Shown here piece by piece: positions 1 through 11,300 of a stretch of DNA of 64,000 nt. Made by a program: the position numbers and the translations under genes. Source of the DNA: Sphingomonas sp. 1F27F7B (GTDB lineage: Bacteria > Pseudomonadota > Alphaproteobacteria > Sphingomonadales > Sphingomonadaceae). The DNA is taken from assembly GCF_005503355.1 (NCBI RefSeq), contig NZ_SCMK01000008.1:62001-126000 (forward strand), in the 5' to 3' direction. Every line of letters begins with the position of its first letter. Position 1 is the first letter of the stretch. The notes beneath the pieces are model-generated. The model worked only from the letters and a program-made list of their open reading frames with translations. It had not been told where the DNA came from and made no database searches.

Positions 1-2
1 TC

Positions 3-524
3 GCCGCCGACATGATCGCGCTGGCGATCTGCGAGATCGGCTCGATCGCCGAACGCAGGATCGCCATGCTGGTCGATCCCGCGCTTTCCAACCTGCCCGC
101 TTTCCTCACGCCCCAGCCTGGGCTCAATTCGGGCTTCATGATCCCCCAGGTCACCGCCGCCGCGCTCGTTTCGGAGAACAAGCAGCGCGCCACGCCGGCG
201 AGCGTCGATTCGATCCCGACTTCGGCCAATCAGGAGGATCATGTCTCGATGGCCGCGCACGGCGCCCGCCGCCTGCTCGACATGGCGGCGAATTGCGCGG
301 GGGTGATCGGCATCGAGCTGCTCGCCGCGGCGCAGGGCTGCGACTTCCATGCCGGGCTCACCTCCTCCGGCGCGCTGGAGCGAGTCCGCGCCCGGCTGCG
401 CCGCGAAGTACCGACACTCGACCATGACCGGCATTTTCACCCCGATATCGAAGCCGCGACTGCCCTGATCCGCAGCGGCGCCGTGGCCGAGGCGGCGGGG
501 ATCGCATTGCCGGGGGTGGCATGA
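3..524 (+). CDS. hutH: Histidine ammonia-lyase, C-terminal part (5' end outside window)
   Basis: Histidine ammonia-lyase deaminates L-histidine to urocanate, the first step of histidine breakdown in the cytoplasm. Only the last 174 residues are visible. The reading frame is open from the first bases, so the true start lies upstream and the MIO-forming Ala-Ser-Gly segment is outside. The visible part has the typical C-terminal block [17 protein letters not shown], including the conserved QED. The stop overlaps the next ATG as ATGA, so it is coupled to hutG. Identification is secure from this block plus the hutG and hutU neighbours. Confidence 0.95.
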   Translation, partial: AADMIALAICEIGSIAERRIAMLVDPALSNLPAFLTPQPGLNSGFMIPQVTAAALVSENKQRATPASVDSIPTSANQEDHVSMAAHGARRLLDMAANCAGVIGIELLAAAQGCDFHAGLTSSGALERVRARLRREVPTLDHDRHFHPDIEAATALIRSGAVAEAAGIALPGVA

Positions 525-1329
525 GCTGGCTCGAGATCCATCGCGGCGAAGCGCCGCTGATCGTTGCCTTCCCGCATACCGGAACCGACCTTCTCCATGA
601 TTTGAAGGAGCAGTTCGTCTCGCCCTGGCTGGCGACCAAGGATGCCGATTGGTGGATCCATCAGCTCTACGACTTCGCTGCCGATCTCGGCGCGACGACC
701 GTCCGGACCGCGATCTCCCGCAGCGTGATCGACGTGAACCGCGATCCCTCGGGCGCTTCGCTCTATCCGGGCCAGGCGACCACGGAACTCTGCCCGACCA
801 CCACCTTCGACGGTGAGCCGCTCCATCGCGACGGCGTTCCCGACGCCGCGAGCATCGCCTGGCGGCGCGAGCATTTCTTCGATCCCTATCACGCCGCGAT
901 CGAAGCCGAGATCGCGCGCCTCCGCGCCCTTCACCCGAAGGTGGTGCTCTACGACGCGCACTCGATCCGCAGCCACGTCCCCCGCCTGTTCGAAGGCGAA
1001 CTCCCCCAGTTCAACATCGGCACCAATGGCGGCACCACCTGCGCGATCGAATTGCGCGACGGCGTGGAGGCCGCCTGCGCCGCGACGCCGTGGAACCGAG
1101 TGACCGACGGCCGCTTCCGCGGCGGCTGGACCACGCGCCACTATGGCCGGCCCGGACAGGGCGTCCACGCCATCCAGATGGAACTGGCCTGCCGCGGCTA
1201 TATCGACGAGCCCGCCGCCTTCGACGAAGCGAGCTGGCCCACGCCCTATGACGACGCTCGCGCCGCCCCGATGCGCGCGGCGCTCACCCGCATTCTCCAA
1301 GCCTGCCTCTCTTTCGCCGGAGCACCGGA

Positions 1330-1333
<4 letters not shown>
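521..1333 (+). CDS. hutG: N-formylglutamate deformylase (N-formylglutamate amidohydrolase)
   Basis: This 270-residue protein belongs to the N-formylglutamate amidohydrolase family, which hydrolyses N-formyl-L-glutamate to glutamate and formate, the last step of the five-step Hut route. Visible family features are the N-terminal FPHTGTDL segment, DVNRDPSG and the [19 protein letters not shown] stretch that carries the metal-binding His/Asp residues. It starts with ATG inside the hutH stop (ATGA) and ends in the same way on hutU. Its presence implies the formiminoglutamate deiminase (HutF) branch rather than direct formiminoglutamase; hutF itself is not in the window. Confidence 0.93.
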
Positions 1334-2981
<1,648 letters not shown>

Positions 2982-2985
<4 letters not shown>

Positions 2986-3073
2986 GTTGGGGACTCATAT
3001 TCCTTCAATCGTCATCCCCGCCTGCGCGGGGATGACAACGGAAAATCAGATACTTGTTTGGGTTCTCAACTTA
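2982..3073 (+). mobile_element. Short dispersed palindromic element, copy A (minimal form)
   Basis: The sequence begins CTAGGTTGGGGACTCAT and ends TTTGGGTTCTCAACTTA, around one perfect hairpin GTCATCCCCGC-CTGC-GCGGGGATGAC. The first 38 bases match the start of the copy at 18497, and the last 28 or so match its right end, so this is an internally deleted version of about 92 bp. The left CTAG supplies the TAG stop of hutU. No coding capacity is seen. It may act as a transcription end or mRNA-stabilising hairpin for the hut operon. Mobility is inferred from the dispersed copies, not shown. Confidence 0.75.
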
Positions 3074-3117
3074 ACCCCAATCCTTGAAATCCCTTCCCCG
3101 GAAGGGAGGAGAGGCAC

Positions 3118-3609
3118 TCAGATCTCCACGAAGCGCCCCGCCTCGCGGTCCTTTACCACCTTGCCGGCTTCGAACACCGTGCCGTTCATCGTGATGTAGA
3201 CGCCCGGCCTGGCAACCTGGACGGTGGCGAAGGCCATGCCGAGGTTGAAGGTGGCATCGCTCTCGGCGAAGCGCGCGGGAGCGAGCGCCCCGACCAGCAC
3301 GATCGTCTTGCCTTCGATCCCGGTCAGTGCCTTCGCGGTCTCGGTCATCGTGTCGGTGCCGTGGGTGATGACGATCCGCGTGGCCGGAGACGCGGCGGCG
3401 CGGCCCGCGATGGTTGCGCGGTCCGTATCGTCCATCTCCAGGCTGTCCTTGCGCATCACTTCCTCGATCTCGAAGGGATGCGCGACCCGCCCGAGCTCGA
3501 GGAGCCGCGTCACCATCGTGCCGACGATCGTATACTGGCTCGAAGCGTCGAAATATTGCTTGTCGATGGTGCCGCCGGTGGTGAGCACGAGGATCGGTTG
3601 CTGGGTCAT
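3118..3609 (-). CDS. Asparaginase-like protein, single N-terminal domain
   Basis: The 163-residue protein carries both N-domain signatures of type I/II L-asparaginases: TTGGTID at residues 10-16 with the catalytic Thr at about 14, and THGTDTMTETA around 82-92 with the Thr-Asp pair. Normal asparaginases have about 330 residues with a second, C-terminal domain that completes the active site across a dimer; that domain is absent and no remnant follows the stop. Short one-domain homologues occur in proteobacterial genomes, so it may be a stable variant rather than a broken gene. Whether it has amidohydrolase activity is unknown. It lies between copy A of the short element and a divergent metal-uptake operon. 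Confidence 0.85.
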   Translation of the reverse strand: MTQQPILVLTTGGTIDKQYFDASSQYTIVGTMVTRLLELGRVAHPFEIEEVMRKDSLEMDDTDRATIAGRAAASPATRIVITHGTDTMTETAKALTGIEGKTIVLVGALAPARFAESDATFNLGMAFATVQVARPGVYITMNGTVFEAGKVVKDREAGRFVEI

Positions 3610-3682
3610 GCGCGGCCCTTACGCCGGTTAGGGGACGGGGGGAACACCTCGCGGCATCGCGGTGACGGCAGTTGCGATCGAT

Positions 3683-3696
3683 GGGACAAAATGCCC
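3683..3696. promoter_or_regulatory. Candidate operator sharing a core with the cyo promoter region
   Basis: GGGACAAAATGCCC is an imperfect palindrome between the divergent asparaginase-like and DUF2946 genes, about 60 bp before the DUF2946 start. It shares the core GACAAAATG with the perfect palindrome GGACATTTTGTCC (read on the other strand) upstream of cyoA. A repressor site is an inference from symmetry and position only. Confidence 0.25.
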
Positions 3697-3756
3697 ATCC
3701 TGCCGATCAACTCCACAGATGACAGCTCCACGCAAAGGGCGTAGCCCTGCCCTCCC

Positions 3757-4161
3757 ATGGGGGCATGGCGCGTCTTTCTGCGGGAGCATCGCTGGCTGGC
3801 ATTGTGGCTGATCGCCGCGGCGCTGGCAGTGAAGGCGCTCGTGCCCCAGGGCTATATGCTCGCCGATACCGGCGGCAAGACGCTCACCGTGGCGATCTGC
3901 GACGGCAGCGGCCCGGCGACGATGGCCATCACCCTGCCCATGGATCCCGATCATGCCAAGGCACCCGACAGCGCCAAGCAGGACGGCGGCTGCGCCTATT
4001 CCTCGCTAAGCCATGCCATCACGAGCGGCACCGATCCGGTGCTGCTGCTCGCGGCGATCGCCTTCCTGCTCGCGCTGGGGTTCGCGCCGGCACCGCAGCC
4101 CATGATCCGGCGCCGGGCCTTTGCCCAGCCACCTGCCCAAGGCCCCCCTGCCCTCGCCTGA
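3757..4161 (+). CDS. DUF2946-like small membrane protein
   Basis: This 134-residue protein has an N-terminal hydrophobic segment (about 12-30), a Cys-containing loop with CDGSG and CAYSSLSHA, and a second membrane segment (about 93-112). This matches DUF2946-type proteins, which often sit beside TonB receptors and PepSY proteins in metal, especially copper, loci. It is followed 34 bases later by a TonB receptor and then a PepSY protein on the same strand, which suggests one operon. The function is unknown; a role in metal sensing or binding is inferred from context. The ATG at 3757 is the first good start in the frame. Confidence 0.75.
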   Translation: MGAWRVFLREHRWLALWLIAAALAVKALVPQGYMLADTGGKTLTVAICDGSGPATMAITLPMDPDHAKAPDSAKQDGGCAYSSLSHAITSGTDPVLLLAAIAFLLALGFAPAPQPMIRRRAFAQPPAQGPPALA

Positions 4162-4195
4162 ACCCGTCGGACTTTCCTCGTTCAGGTGATTTCAC

Positions 4196-6478
4196 ATGTC
4201 TTCATATCGCCGCGCGCACTTCTGTGCGCTGCCGCTCCTGTGCATCGCCGCTCCCGCCCTGGCGCAGGAAGCGGACAATGATTCCTCCATCCTCGTCGTC
4301 GGCCAGAAGGGCGCGCCGATCAGCATCGATCCGCGCGGGCTCTCAGTAAGCCTGGGCGACGAGCAATTCGCCGGGGTCAACGCCCAGAATGTCGAGGATC
4401 TGATGAAGTACGCGCCCGATTTCTTCGTGCGCAAACGCTATGCCGGCGATTCCAACGGCGTGCCGGGCTTTCGCGGCACGCACTCGACCCAGAGCGCCCG
4501 CACGCTGGTGATGGTCGACGGTTTCGTGGTGTCGAACTTCCTCGGCAACTCCTTCAATTTCGCGCCCAAATGGGGCGTGGTCGGCCCGGGGGAGGTCGAA
4601 CAATTCGACATCGTCTATGGCCCCTATTCGGCGCGCTACCCGGGCAATTCGATGGGCGGCATCGTCAACATCACCACCCGCTCGCCCGCGAAAACCGAAG
4701 CGTTCGCCACCGTGCAGGGGCTGGCCGAACCCTATGATCAGTACGGCACCCACGCCAGCTATCGGGGCTGGTCGGGCGAGGCCGGCCTTGGCTGGCGTCA
4801 GAAGAACGGCCCCTGGTCGGCGCGCATCTCCGGCCGCCATTTCCGGAACGACGGCCAGCCGATGAGCTGGTATGGGCTCACCCCGGCGACGGGCGCACCT
4901 GGCACGCCCGTGACCGGCGCCGTGGTCGATCCGGGCCAAGCGATCCCCAATGCGCCCGGCAGCGCCAACAATCCGATCTTCGCCGCACAGAGCCCGGCCG
5001 CCACGACTCAGGACCAGGCCAAGCTGCGGATCGGCTATGACGGCACGTCCGGCGTCACCGGCGAGATGCTGTTCGCCTATTGGCACAATCTCGATGCCCA
5101 ATATGCGCCCGATTGCTATCTGCGCGACGCAGCGGGCAACCGGGTCTGCGAGGGGCGCGTGACGACGCTGGGGCGGACCTGGACTGCTTCGGGCGCACGC
5201 TGGTCGCGGGCGGTCCGGGACGAGTTCCTCGCCGGCGGCAGGATCGCGGCACCGATCGGGCCGGGCATGACCGCGAAGCTCAACCTCTCGACCTACCAGA
5301 TTGCGCGATCGGACGGGTTCACTTCGGCGAGCTGGGCGGCAGGAGCCGCCGGCGGTGCGGGCATGCTGGCGCGACAGGGTCCCACCGGCTGGTACACGGC
5401 CGAGCTGTCGCTGGAGGGCAAGACAGGCGCGCTCGATCTCGCCGCCGGAGCGAGCGCCAATCTCTATCGGACCGACCTGACCAACTACGCGTTGCCGAAT
5501 TGGCGGGCGGATGACGGCCGCGCCTTCTCGACGCGCACCTTCGGCAAGACGCGGCTGCTCGCCGGCTGGGCCGAGGGGCGGCTGCATGTCGACGCGCTGC
5601 TGTTCACGCTGGGCGCCCGGCTGGAGAGCTGGCGCGCGTTCGACGGCGGGCTCGGGCGTATCGGCACCCTCGGCCAGCCGGTGACCAACCGCTATCCGGA
5701 ACGCAGCGACGCGGCGTTCGACCCGAAATTCTCGGTCGAATGGCATGGCGGAGCGACCAGCGTGCAGCTCAGCCTGGCAGAGGCGACGCGCTTTCCGACG
5801 GTGGGCGAGCTCTTCCAGGGCAGCCTGAACGGCGACGGGAGCTTCAACCGCGACAGCTTCGATCCGAGCCTGAAGCCCGAACGCTCACGCGACGCCAACC
5901 TGCTGGTGGCGCATGACTTCGGGCGATGGAAGCTGACCGGGTCGGCCTTCTGGCAGCGCGTGGAGGACACCATCTTCGCGTTCGCGGGGTTCAACCAGAA
6001 CGGCGTGACCACCTCCAGCTACAAGAATATCGACGTGACGCGACAAGTCGGGCTCGAGCTGATCGCCGAGGCGCACGACGTCGGCGTGCCCGGGCTCGAC
6101 CTGGATGCCAATGCCGCATGGATCGATTCGAAGACGGTGCGCAACGAGAGCGCACCGGCGGCCGAAGGCGTGCAATTTCCGCGCATCCCGCGCTGGCGGC
6201 TCAATGCGAATGTCCGGTATCAGGTGACGCCGCGGGTGCTGGTCGCCATGGGCATGCGCTATGCGACGCGGCCCAATACCGATCTGTTCGGGCTGCAGCG
6301 CGGCGATACGTTCGGCTATACTTCCGAGCTGTTCGCGCTCGACGCCCGGGTGAACTGGAAGATGACCGACAATTTCCGGCTGAGCGCAGGCGTGGACAAC
6401 ATCACCAACGATCGCGCCTGGGTCTATCACCCCTATCCGCAGCGCAGCTTCCTGATCGAAGCGGGGTGGAAGCTGTGA
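4196..6478 (+). CDS. TonB-dependent outer-membrane receptor (metal-uptake type)
   Basis: The 760-residue protein starts with a Sec signal peptide ending ALAQ (about residue 24). A plug domain follows (RGTHSTQSARTLVMVDGF; VEQFDIVYGPYSARYPGNSMGG), then a 22-strand-type barrel ending in the hydrophobic-aromatic segment SFLIEAGWKL. It should import a chelated metal or similar ligand across the outer membrane with TonB/ExbBD energy. The gene lies between a DUF2946 protein and a PepSY membrane protein and overlaps the latter by GTGA. That trio is commonly seen in copper or iron-siderophore loci; the exact ligand cannot be read from the sequence. Confidence 0.92.
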   Translation: MSSYRRAHFCALPLLCIAAPALAQEADNDSSILVVGQKGAPISIDPRGLSVSLGDEQFAGVNAQNVEDLMKYAPDFFVRKRYAGDSNGVPGFRGTHSTQSARTLVMVDGFVVSNFLGNSFNFAPKWGVVGPGEVEQFDIVYGPYSARYPGNSMGGIVNITTRSPAKTEAFATVQGLAEPYDQYGTHASYRGWSGEAGLGWRQKNGPWSARISGRHFRNDGQPMSWYGLTPATGAPGTPVTGAVVDPGQAIPNAPGSANNPIFAAQSPAATTQDQAKLRIGYDGTSGVTGEMLFAYWHNLDAQYAPDCYLRDAAGNRVCEGRVTTLGRTWTASGARWSRAVRDEFLAGGRIAAPIGPGMTAKLNLSTYQIARSDGFTSASWAAGAAGGAGMLARQGPTGWYTAELSLEGKTGALDLAAGASANLYRTDLTNYALPNWRADDGRAFSTRTFGKTRLLAGWAEGRLHVDALLFTLGARLESWRAFDGGLGRIGTLGQPVTNRYPERSDAAFDPKFSVEWHGGATSVQLSLAEATRFPTVGELFQGSLNGDGSFNRDSFDPSLKPERSRDANLLVAHDFGRWKLTGSAFWQRVEDTIFAFAGFNQNGVTTSSYKNIDVTRQVGLELIAEAHDVGVPGLDLDANAAWIDSKTVRNESAPAAEGVQFPRIPRWRLNANVRYQVTPRVLVAMGMRYATRPNTDLFGLQRGDTFGYTSELFALDARVNWKMTDNFRLSAGVDNITNDRAWVYHPYPQRSFLIEAGWKL

Positions 6479-7869
6479 GCCCGCTTTTCCCGGCCCGGCA
6501 CGAGCGCTGGTTCCGCGCGGTGTGGCGCTGGCATTTCTATGCCGGCATCTTTTGCGTGCCCTTCATCCTGTGGCTTTCTGTCACCGGCGGCATCTATCTG
6601 TTCAAGCCGCAGATCGAAGGCTGGCTCTATGCCCCCTATGCGCATGTCGCCGCGCCGGGCCGGCCGATGCTCGCCCCAGAGAAGATCGCCGCGGCGGCTA
6701 CGGCGGCGGTGCCGGGATCGGTGCTGCACAAATATGTGCTGCCCGAAGCGCCCGACGACGCGGTGCAGCTGCTCGTTGGCAAGGGCGCCGAGGAGATGCG
6801 GGTCTGGGTGCATCCACAGACCGGGCAGGTGCTGGCGGCGACGCCCGAGGAAGGCCGGTTCATGCGCGTGATCTTCCGCCTGCACGGCGAGCTGCTGGCG
6901 GGCGACCTTGGATCGGCGCTGGTCGAGATCGCCGCCTGCTGGACGATCGTGATGATCCTTACCGGCCTGTTCCTGTGGTGGCCGCGCGGGCGCAAGGGCA
7001 AGGGGCCGGGCGGGATCCTGTGGCCGCGTCTCGGCGGCGGCAAGCGCGTCTTCTGGCGCGACATGCACGCGGTGACGGGGCTCTGGGTGTCGATCGGCGC
7101 GGTGTTCCTGATCGCATCCGGCCTGCCCTGGGCAAAGAACTGGGGCGATTATCTCAAGCAGGTGCGCGTCGTGACCGGCACGGCAGCCGGCCGGCAGGAC
7201 TGGTCGGCGGGGTCGGCGGCGGACGCGGCGGCACGCGCCGAGCTCGACAGGGGCGCCCGCGCGATGCTGGACGAGCATGCCGGGCATCACGGGATGACGA
7301 TGACCCATGTCGCGCCGGCCGGGCCGGCGCTCGACCGCGTGGTGGCCAAGGCGATGACGCTGGGGCTTGCCGCGCCGGCCGAAGTGAGCCCGCCGACCCG
7401 CGCGGGCGGGCGCTGGCTCGCCCGGTCGCAGACCGAGGACCGGACGCGGCGCGTCTCGGTCGAAATCGGCGGGGACGGCGCGGTGATCGGATCGCAGGGC
7501 TTTGGCGATCGGCACTGGATCGACCGCGTGGTGGGCTTCGGCGTCGCCGTGCACGAGGGAGCGTGGCTGGGACTGTTCAACCAGCTCGTCAACCTGGCCG
7601 TGCTGATCGGGCTGGTGACGCTCGCGGTGTCGAGCGTGATATTGTGGTGGCGCCGGCGGCCGGCGGGCGGGCTGGGCGCGCCGGCAGCGAAGGATCCGCT
7701 GCGGCACAGCTGGGCGTTGGTCGGCGTCACGCTGTTGCTCGGTGTGCTGATGCCGCTGTTCGGGATCACGCTGGCCATCGCGGCGGCGCTCGAGCTGGGC
7801 ATGCGGCGCGCGGCACCGGGAGTGGCGCGCTGGCTGGGGCTGCGTGCGCCTGTCCAAAAAGTAACCTGA
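6475..7869 (+). CDS. PepSY-associated transmembrane protein
   Basis: About 464 residues in the family of PepSY-TM proteins linked to TonB receptors. The first membrane helix is in the segment WHFYAGIFCVPFILWLSVTG (about 19-38), and further helices lie near residues 145-170, 195-215, 365-385 and 415-440. GTG at 6475 overlaps the receptor stop (GTGA) and gives the usual N-terminus FPARHERWFRAVWRWH; an upstream ATG would run deep into the receptor gene. Some members act as ferric-siderophore or metal reductases at the inner membrane, and this is the likely role here. HHGMT near residue 268 adds a His-rich periplasmic patch. Confidence 0.88.
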   Translation: MSPLFPARHERWFRAVWRWHFYAGIFCVPFILWLSVTGGIYLFKPQIEGWLYAPYAHVAAPGRPMLAPEKIAAAATAAVPGSVLHKYVLPEAPDDAVQLLVGKGAEEMRVWVHPQTGQVLAATPEEGRFMRVIFRLHGELLAGDLGSALVEIAACWTIVMILTGLFLWWPRGRKGKGPGGILWPRLGGGKRVFWRDMHAVTGLWVSIGAVFLIASGLPWAKNWGDYLKQVRVVTGTAAGRQDWSAGSAADAAARAELDRGARAMLDEHAGHHGMTMTHVAPAGPALDRVVAKAMTLGLAAPAEVSPPTRAGGRWLARSQTEDRTRRVSVEIGGDGAVIGSQGFGDRHWIDRVVGFGVAVHEGAWLGLFNQLVNLAVLIGLVTLAVSSVILWWRRRPAGGLGAPAAKDPLRHSWALVGVTLLLGVLMPLFGITLAIAAALELGMRRAAPGVARWLGLRAPVQKVT

Positions 7870-7946
7870 CGGCCACCGCACCGATACCGGCAGGAGTGCA
7901 TTTCCTGTCCCACGGTCACCGAAGACGACCTGAGAGGAACAAGGAA

Positions 7947-8075
7947 ATGCCCCATCGCCGCACCACCATCGCGCTGCTGGCCATCGCCACGCTGGTGAGC
8001 GGATCGGCGGCCTGGTCGACAGCCGACGCCCGCCTTGTCGCGCACGCGCCGATGGTGGCCGCGCACGGACGCTGA
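7947..8075 (+). CDS. 42-residue putative secreted peptide
   Basis: A short frame encodes MPHRRTTIALLAIATLVSGS followed by 22 residues. A basic N-terminus, a hydrophobic core and an Ala-rich cleavage region (about residues 20-28) look like a Sec signal peptide; the mature part is short and His-containing (LVAHAPMVAAHGR). A ribosome site AGGAACAAGG lies just before the ATG. It is the last gene of the receptor/PepSY operon and is followed by a terminator. Function is unknown. The ribosome site and signal-peptide pattern favour a real gene, but the length leaves doubt. Confidence 0.5.
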   Translation: MPHRRTTIALLAIATLVSGSAAWSTADARLVAHAPMVAAHGR

Positions 8076-8165
8076 CCGCAAAAGTCTCGGCATCGCCCTG
8101 CTCTCCCTGTTCGGGCGGTGCCAGCGGGTGCGGGTTTCCTCTTTTGCCTGCACCCGCAATACCTG

Positions 8166-8207
8166 AACGGCCGGCGCGCCTCCCCTCCGCGCCGGCCGTT
8201 TTGTTTT
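8166..8207 (+). terminator. Rho-independent terminator after the receptor/PepSY operon
   Basis: A 12-bp stem AACGGCCGGCGC / GCGCCGGCCGTT with an 11-base loop is followed by TTGTTTT. A second hairpin, GCGGGTGC/GCACCCGC at 8124-8157, lies just before it, so the 3' end has two tandem stems. The remainder of the 8076-8387 gap holds only leader sequence of the next gene. Confidence 0.85.
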
Positions 8208-8319
8208 GGCCATCTCCGCACATGACAGTAAATTAATTTGGAAGGCAGGTCCGCGAAGGAGTGGCATGTCTATCCGGAAGGAGCAGGCCATCTCCGCGTT
8301 CATGGCCGGCAAACCGCGG

Positions 8320-8352
8320 CGCCCGGCCCTCCCGCACTCCTCGGGCCGGGCG
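8320..8352 (+). promoter_or_regulatory. Leader hairpin before the GH18-NodB-GT2 gene
   Basis: CGCCCGGCCC and GGGCCGGGCG form a perfect 10-bp stem with a 13-base loop, ending 35 bases before the ATG at 8388. No T-run follows, so it is not a standard terminator. It could shield or control the ribosome-binding region; the role is inferred. Confidence 0.4.
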
Positions 8353-8387
8353 TCGCACCCAGATATTGAAAACGGGGCACATAGACG

Positions 8388-11300
8388 ATGGAACGTCCGA
8401 TCTTCTTCGATGCGAGCGGCAAGCGGAACCGCTGGACGATGCGGGCTTTCTTCGCGCTGCTGCTGGTGATCGTGCTCGCCGCTGGCGCCTTCGCGATGAC
8501 CGTGGTGCGCGTGCCCACGCCCGGGCCGCTCGCCATGGCGATGGAGCATCCCCAGCCCCGCTCGCTCAAACAGCAGGCCAACCGGCTGCGCCACAGCTTC
8601 GCTTCCTGGCTGCCGCAGGGGCCAGCCAATGGCAAGGCCAAGGCCGCGCCGCTCGCGGTGGGCTTCTATGTGCCCTGGGACGATGCCAGCGGCGCCTCGC
8701 TGCGTCGCCACATCGGCGAGATGGATTGGGTGGTGCCCGCGTCCTACACCGTCACCGGGCCGCAGCACAGCATCGCCACGGCGCCGGACACCGAGTTCGA
8801 CACGATCCTCGCCGCGGCCACGCGCCGGCCCAAGGTGCTGCCGATGGTGCAGAACGCCACCGGCGACAATTGGGACAGTGCCGGCGCCGCCGCTCTGCTC
8901 CGCAATCCGAAGGCACGCGCCGCCTTTCTCGACCAGCTGCAACGCACCCTGGTGGCGCGCAAGGCGGACGGCGTGGTGTTCGACTTCGAGGAACTGCCCA
9001 CTGCCTCGCAGCGCGACTATCTGGCGCTGCTGCGCGACGCACGCACCCGTTTCGCCGCGGCGAAGCTGAGCGTCGCGGTCACCGTGCCGGCGCAGGACGA
9101 CGACTGGAACATGAAGGCCTATGCCACCGCGGCCGACTATGTGATCCTGATGAATTACGACGAGCACGCCCCGGCCACCGCGGCGGGCCCGATCGCCAGC
9201 CAGGCCTGGTTCGTCCGCCAGATGAACGCCGCGCTGACTCAAGTGCCGGCCGAGAAGCTGATCGTCGGCATCGCCAACTATGGCTATAACTGGACGGCGC
9301 CGGGCAAGGCGGACCCGATCTCGATCGAAGAAGCCTGGCTGATCGCGCACGACAGCGAAGCCACCGTCACCTTCGACAAGGCGAGCGGCAACCAGAGCTT
9401 CGCCTATGAGGAAAACGGCACCGAGCACACCGTGTGGATGGCCGACGCCACCACGGCGTGGAACCAGCTGCGCGCCGCCAACATCAAGGGCGTGGGCGGC
9501 GTCGCCTTGTGGCGCCTCGGATCGGAAGACTCGAATTTCTGGGCGGCGCTGGGCGCGGCGCATTCGGGCAAGATCCCCGATCTGCGCCGGATCGAGGCCG
9601 TGGGCGATGTCGACGTGGAGGGATCGGGCGAGATCCTCCGCATCACCAGCACGCCGAGCGTCGGCGCGCGTATCATCACCCAGAATCCGCAGGGGCTGAT
9701 CGTCGACGAGACCTTCCAGTCGCTGCCGACCCCCTATGTCGTCACCCGCACCGGCTATGTGCCCGGCAAGGTCGCGCTCACCTTCGACGACGGCCCCGAT
9801 GCCGACTGGACGCCGAAGATCCTCGACGTGCTCAAGCAGAAACAGGTGACCGGCACCTTCTTCATGATTGGCGAGAATGCGATGGCCGAGCCTTTCCTCG
9901 TCCGCCGCGTGGTGGACGAAGGCCATGAGATCGGCAGCCACACCTTCACCCACCCCAATCTGGCGCTGACTTCGTCGCGGGGCACCCGGATCGAACTCAA
10001 CGCCACGCAGCGGCTGATCGAAGCCTATACCGGCCGCTCGGTCCGCCTGTTCCGCGCGCCCTATTTCGGTGACGCCGAGCCGACCACCGCGGACGAACTG
10101 ATCCCCGCGCTCACGGCGCAGCGCGCGGGCTACACCAATGTCGGCCTGCATGTGGACCCCAATGACTGGCAGCGCCCGGGCGTCGACGCGATCGTGGACA
10201 CCACGTTGCGCGAGGTGGAGGCCGGCAATGCCGACCAGTCGGGCCAGATCATCCTGCTCCACGACGGCGGCGGCGACCGGTCGCAGACACTGGCGGCGCT
10301 TCCGCGGATCATCGACGAGCTGCGCGCCAAGGGCTATCAGTTCGTTCCCGTCTCGCAGCTCGCCGGCCTCACCCGCGACCAGGTGATGCCCGAGGTGCAG
10401 GAAGGCGACCTGGCGGCGGTCCGGATGGACGTCGGCATCTTCCTCGTCGCGGCGGTGCTGGGCTTCATCCTGAAGTGGCTGTTCTTCCTCGCGATCGCGC
10501 TGGGCATCGCCCGTGCCCTCGTCCTCGCCGGACTGGCGGTGAACGGCAACCGCCGCAAGAACCGCCCGGTGGCGCCCGAGATCGACCCCGGCCGGTTCGT
10601 TTCGGTGCTGATCCCCGCCTATAACGAGGCAAAGGTGATCGAGAACTCGATCCGCCGCGTGCTTGCCAGCGAGCAAGTGAGCGTCGAGGTGATCGTGCTC
10701 GACGATGGCTCGCAGGACGGCACCGGCGACGTGGTCCGCGCCGCCTATGCCGACGACCCGCGAGTCAAGCTGCTCACGCTGGAGAATGGCGGCAAGGCGC
10801 GCGCGCTCAACCAGGGGCTGGCGCTGGCCAGGGGGGACATCGTCATCGCGCTCGACGCCGACACCCAGTTCGAACCCCTGACCATCGCTCGCCTCGCCCG
10901 CTGGTTCGCGGACGAGGAAATCGGCGCGATCGCCGGCAATGCCAAGGTGGGCAATCGCGTCAACCTGGTCACGCGCTGGCAAGCAGTGGAATATGTCACC
11001 TCGCAGAATCTCGAGCGGCGCGCGCTGGCCAGCCTCGATGCGATCATGGTGGTGCCGGGCGCGGTCGGCGCGTGGCGCAAGGCGGCGCTCGCCGACGTGG
11101 GCGGCTATCCGATCGACACGCTGGCCGAGGACCAGGACTTGACCATTGCGATCCAGCGCAAGGGCTGGCGCGTCGGCTATGACATCGACGCGGTGGCCTG
11201 GACCGAAGCGCCCGAGAGCTTCCGCGCGCTCGCCAAGCAGCGCTTCCGCTGGGCGTTCGGCACGCTCCAGTGCCTGTGGAAGCACGGTGCGATCCTGCGC

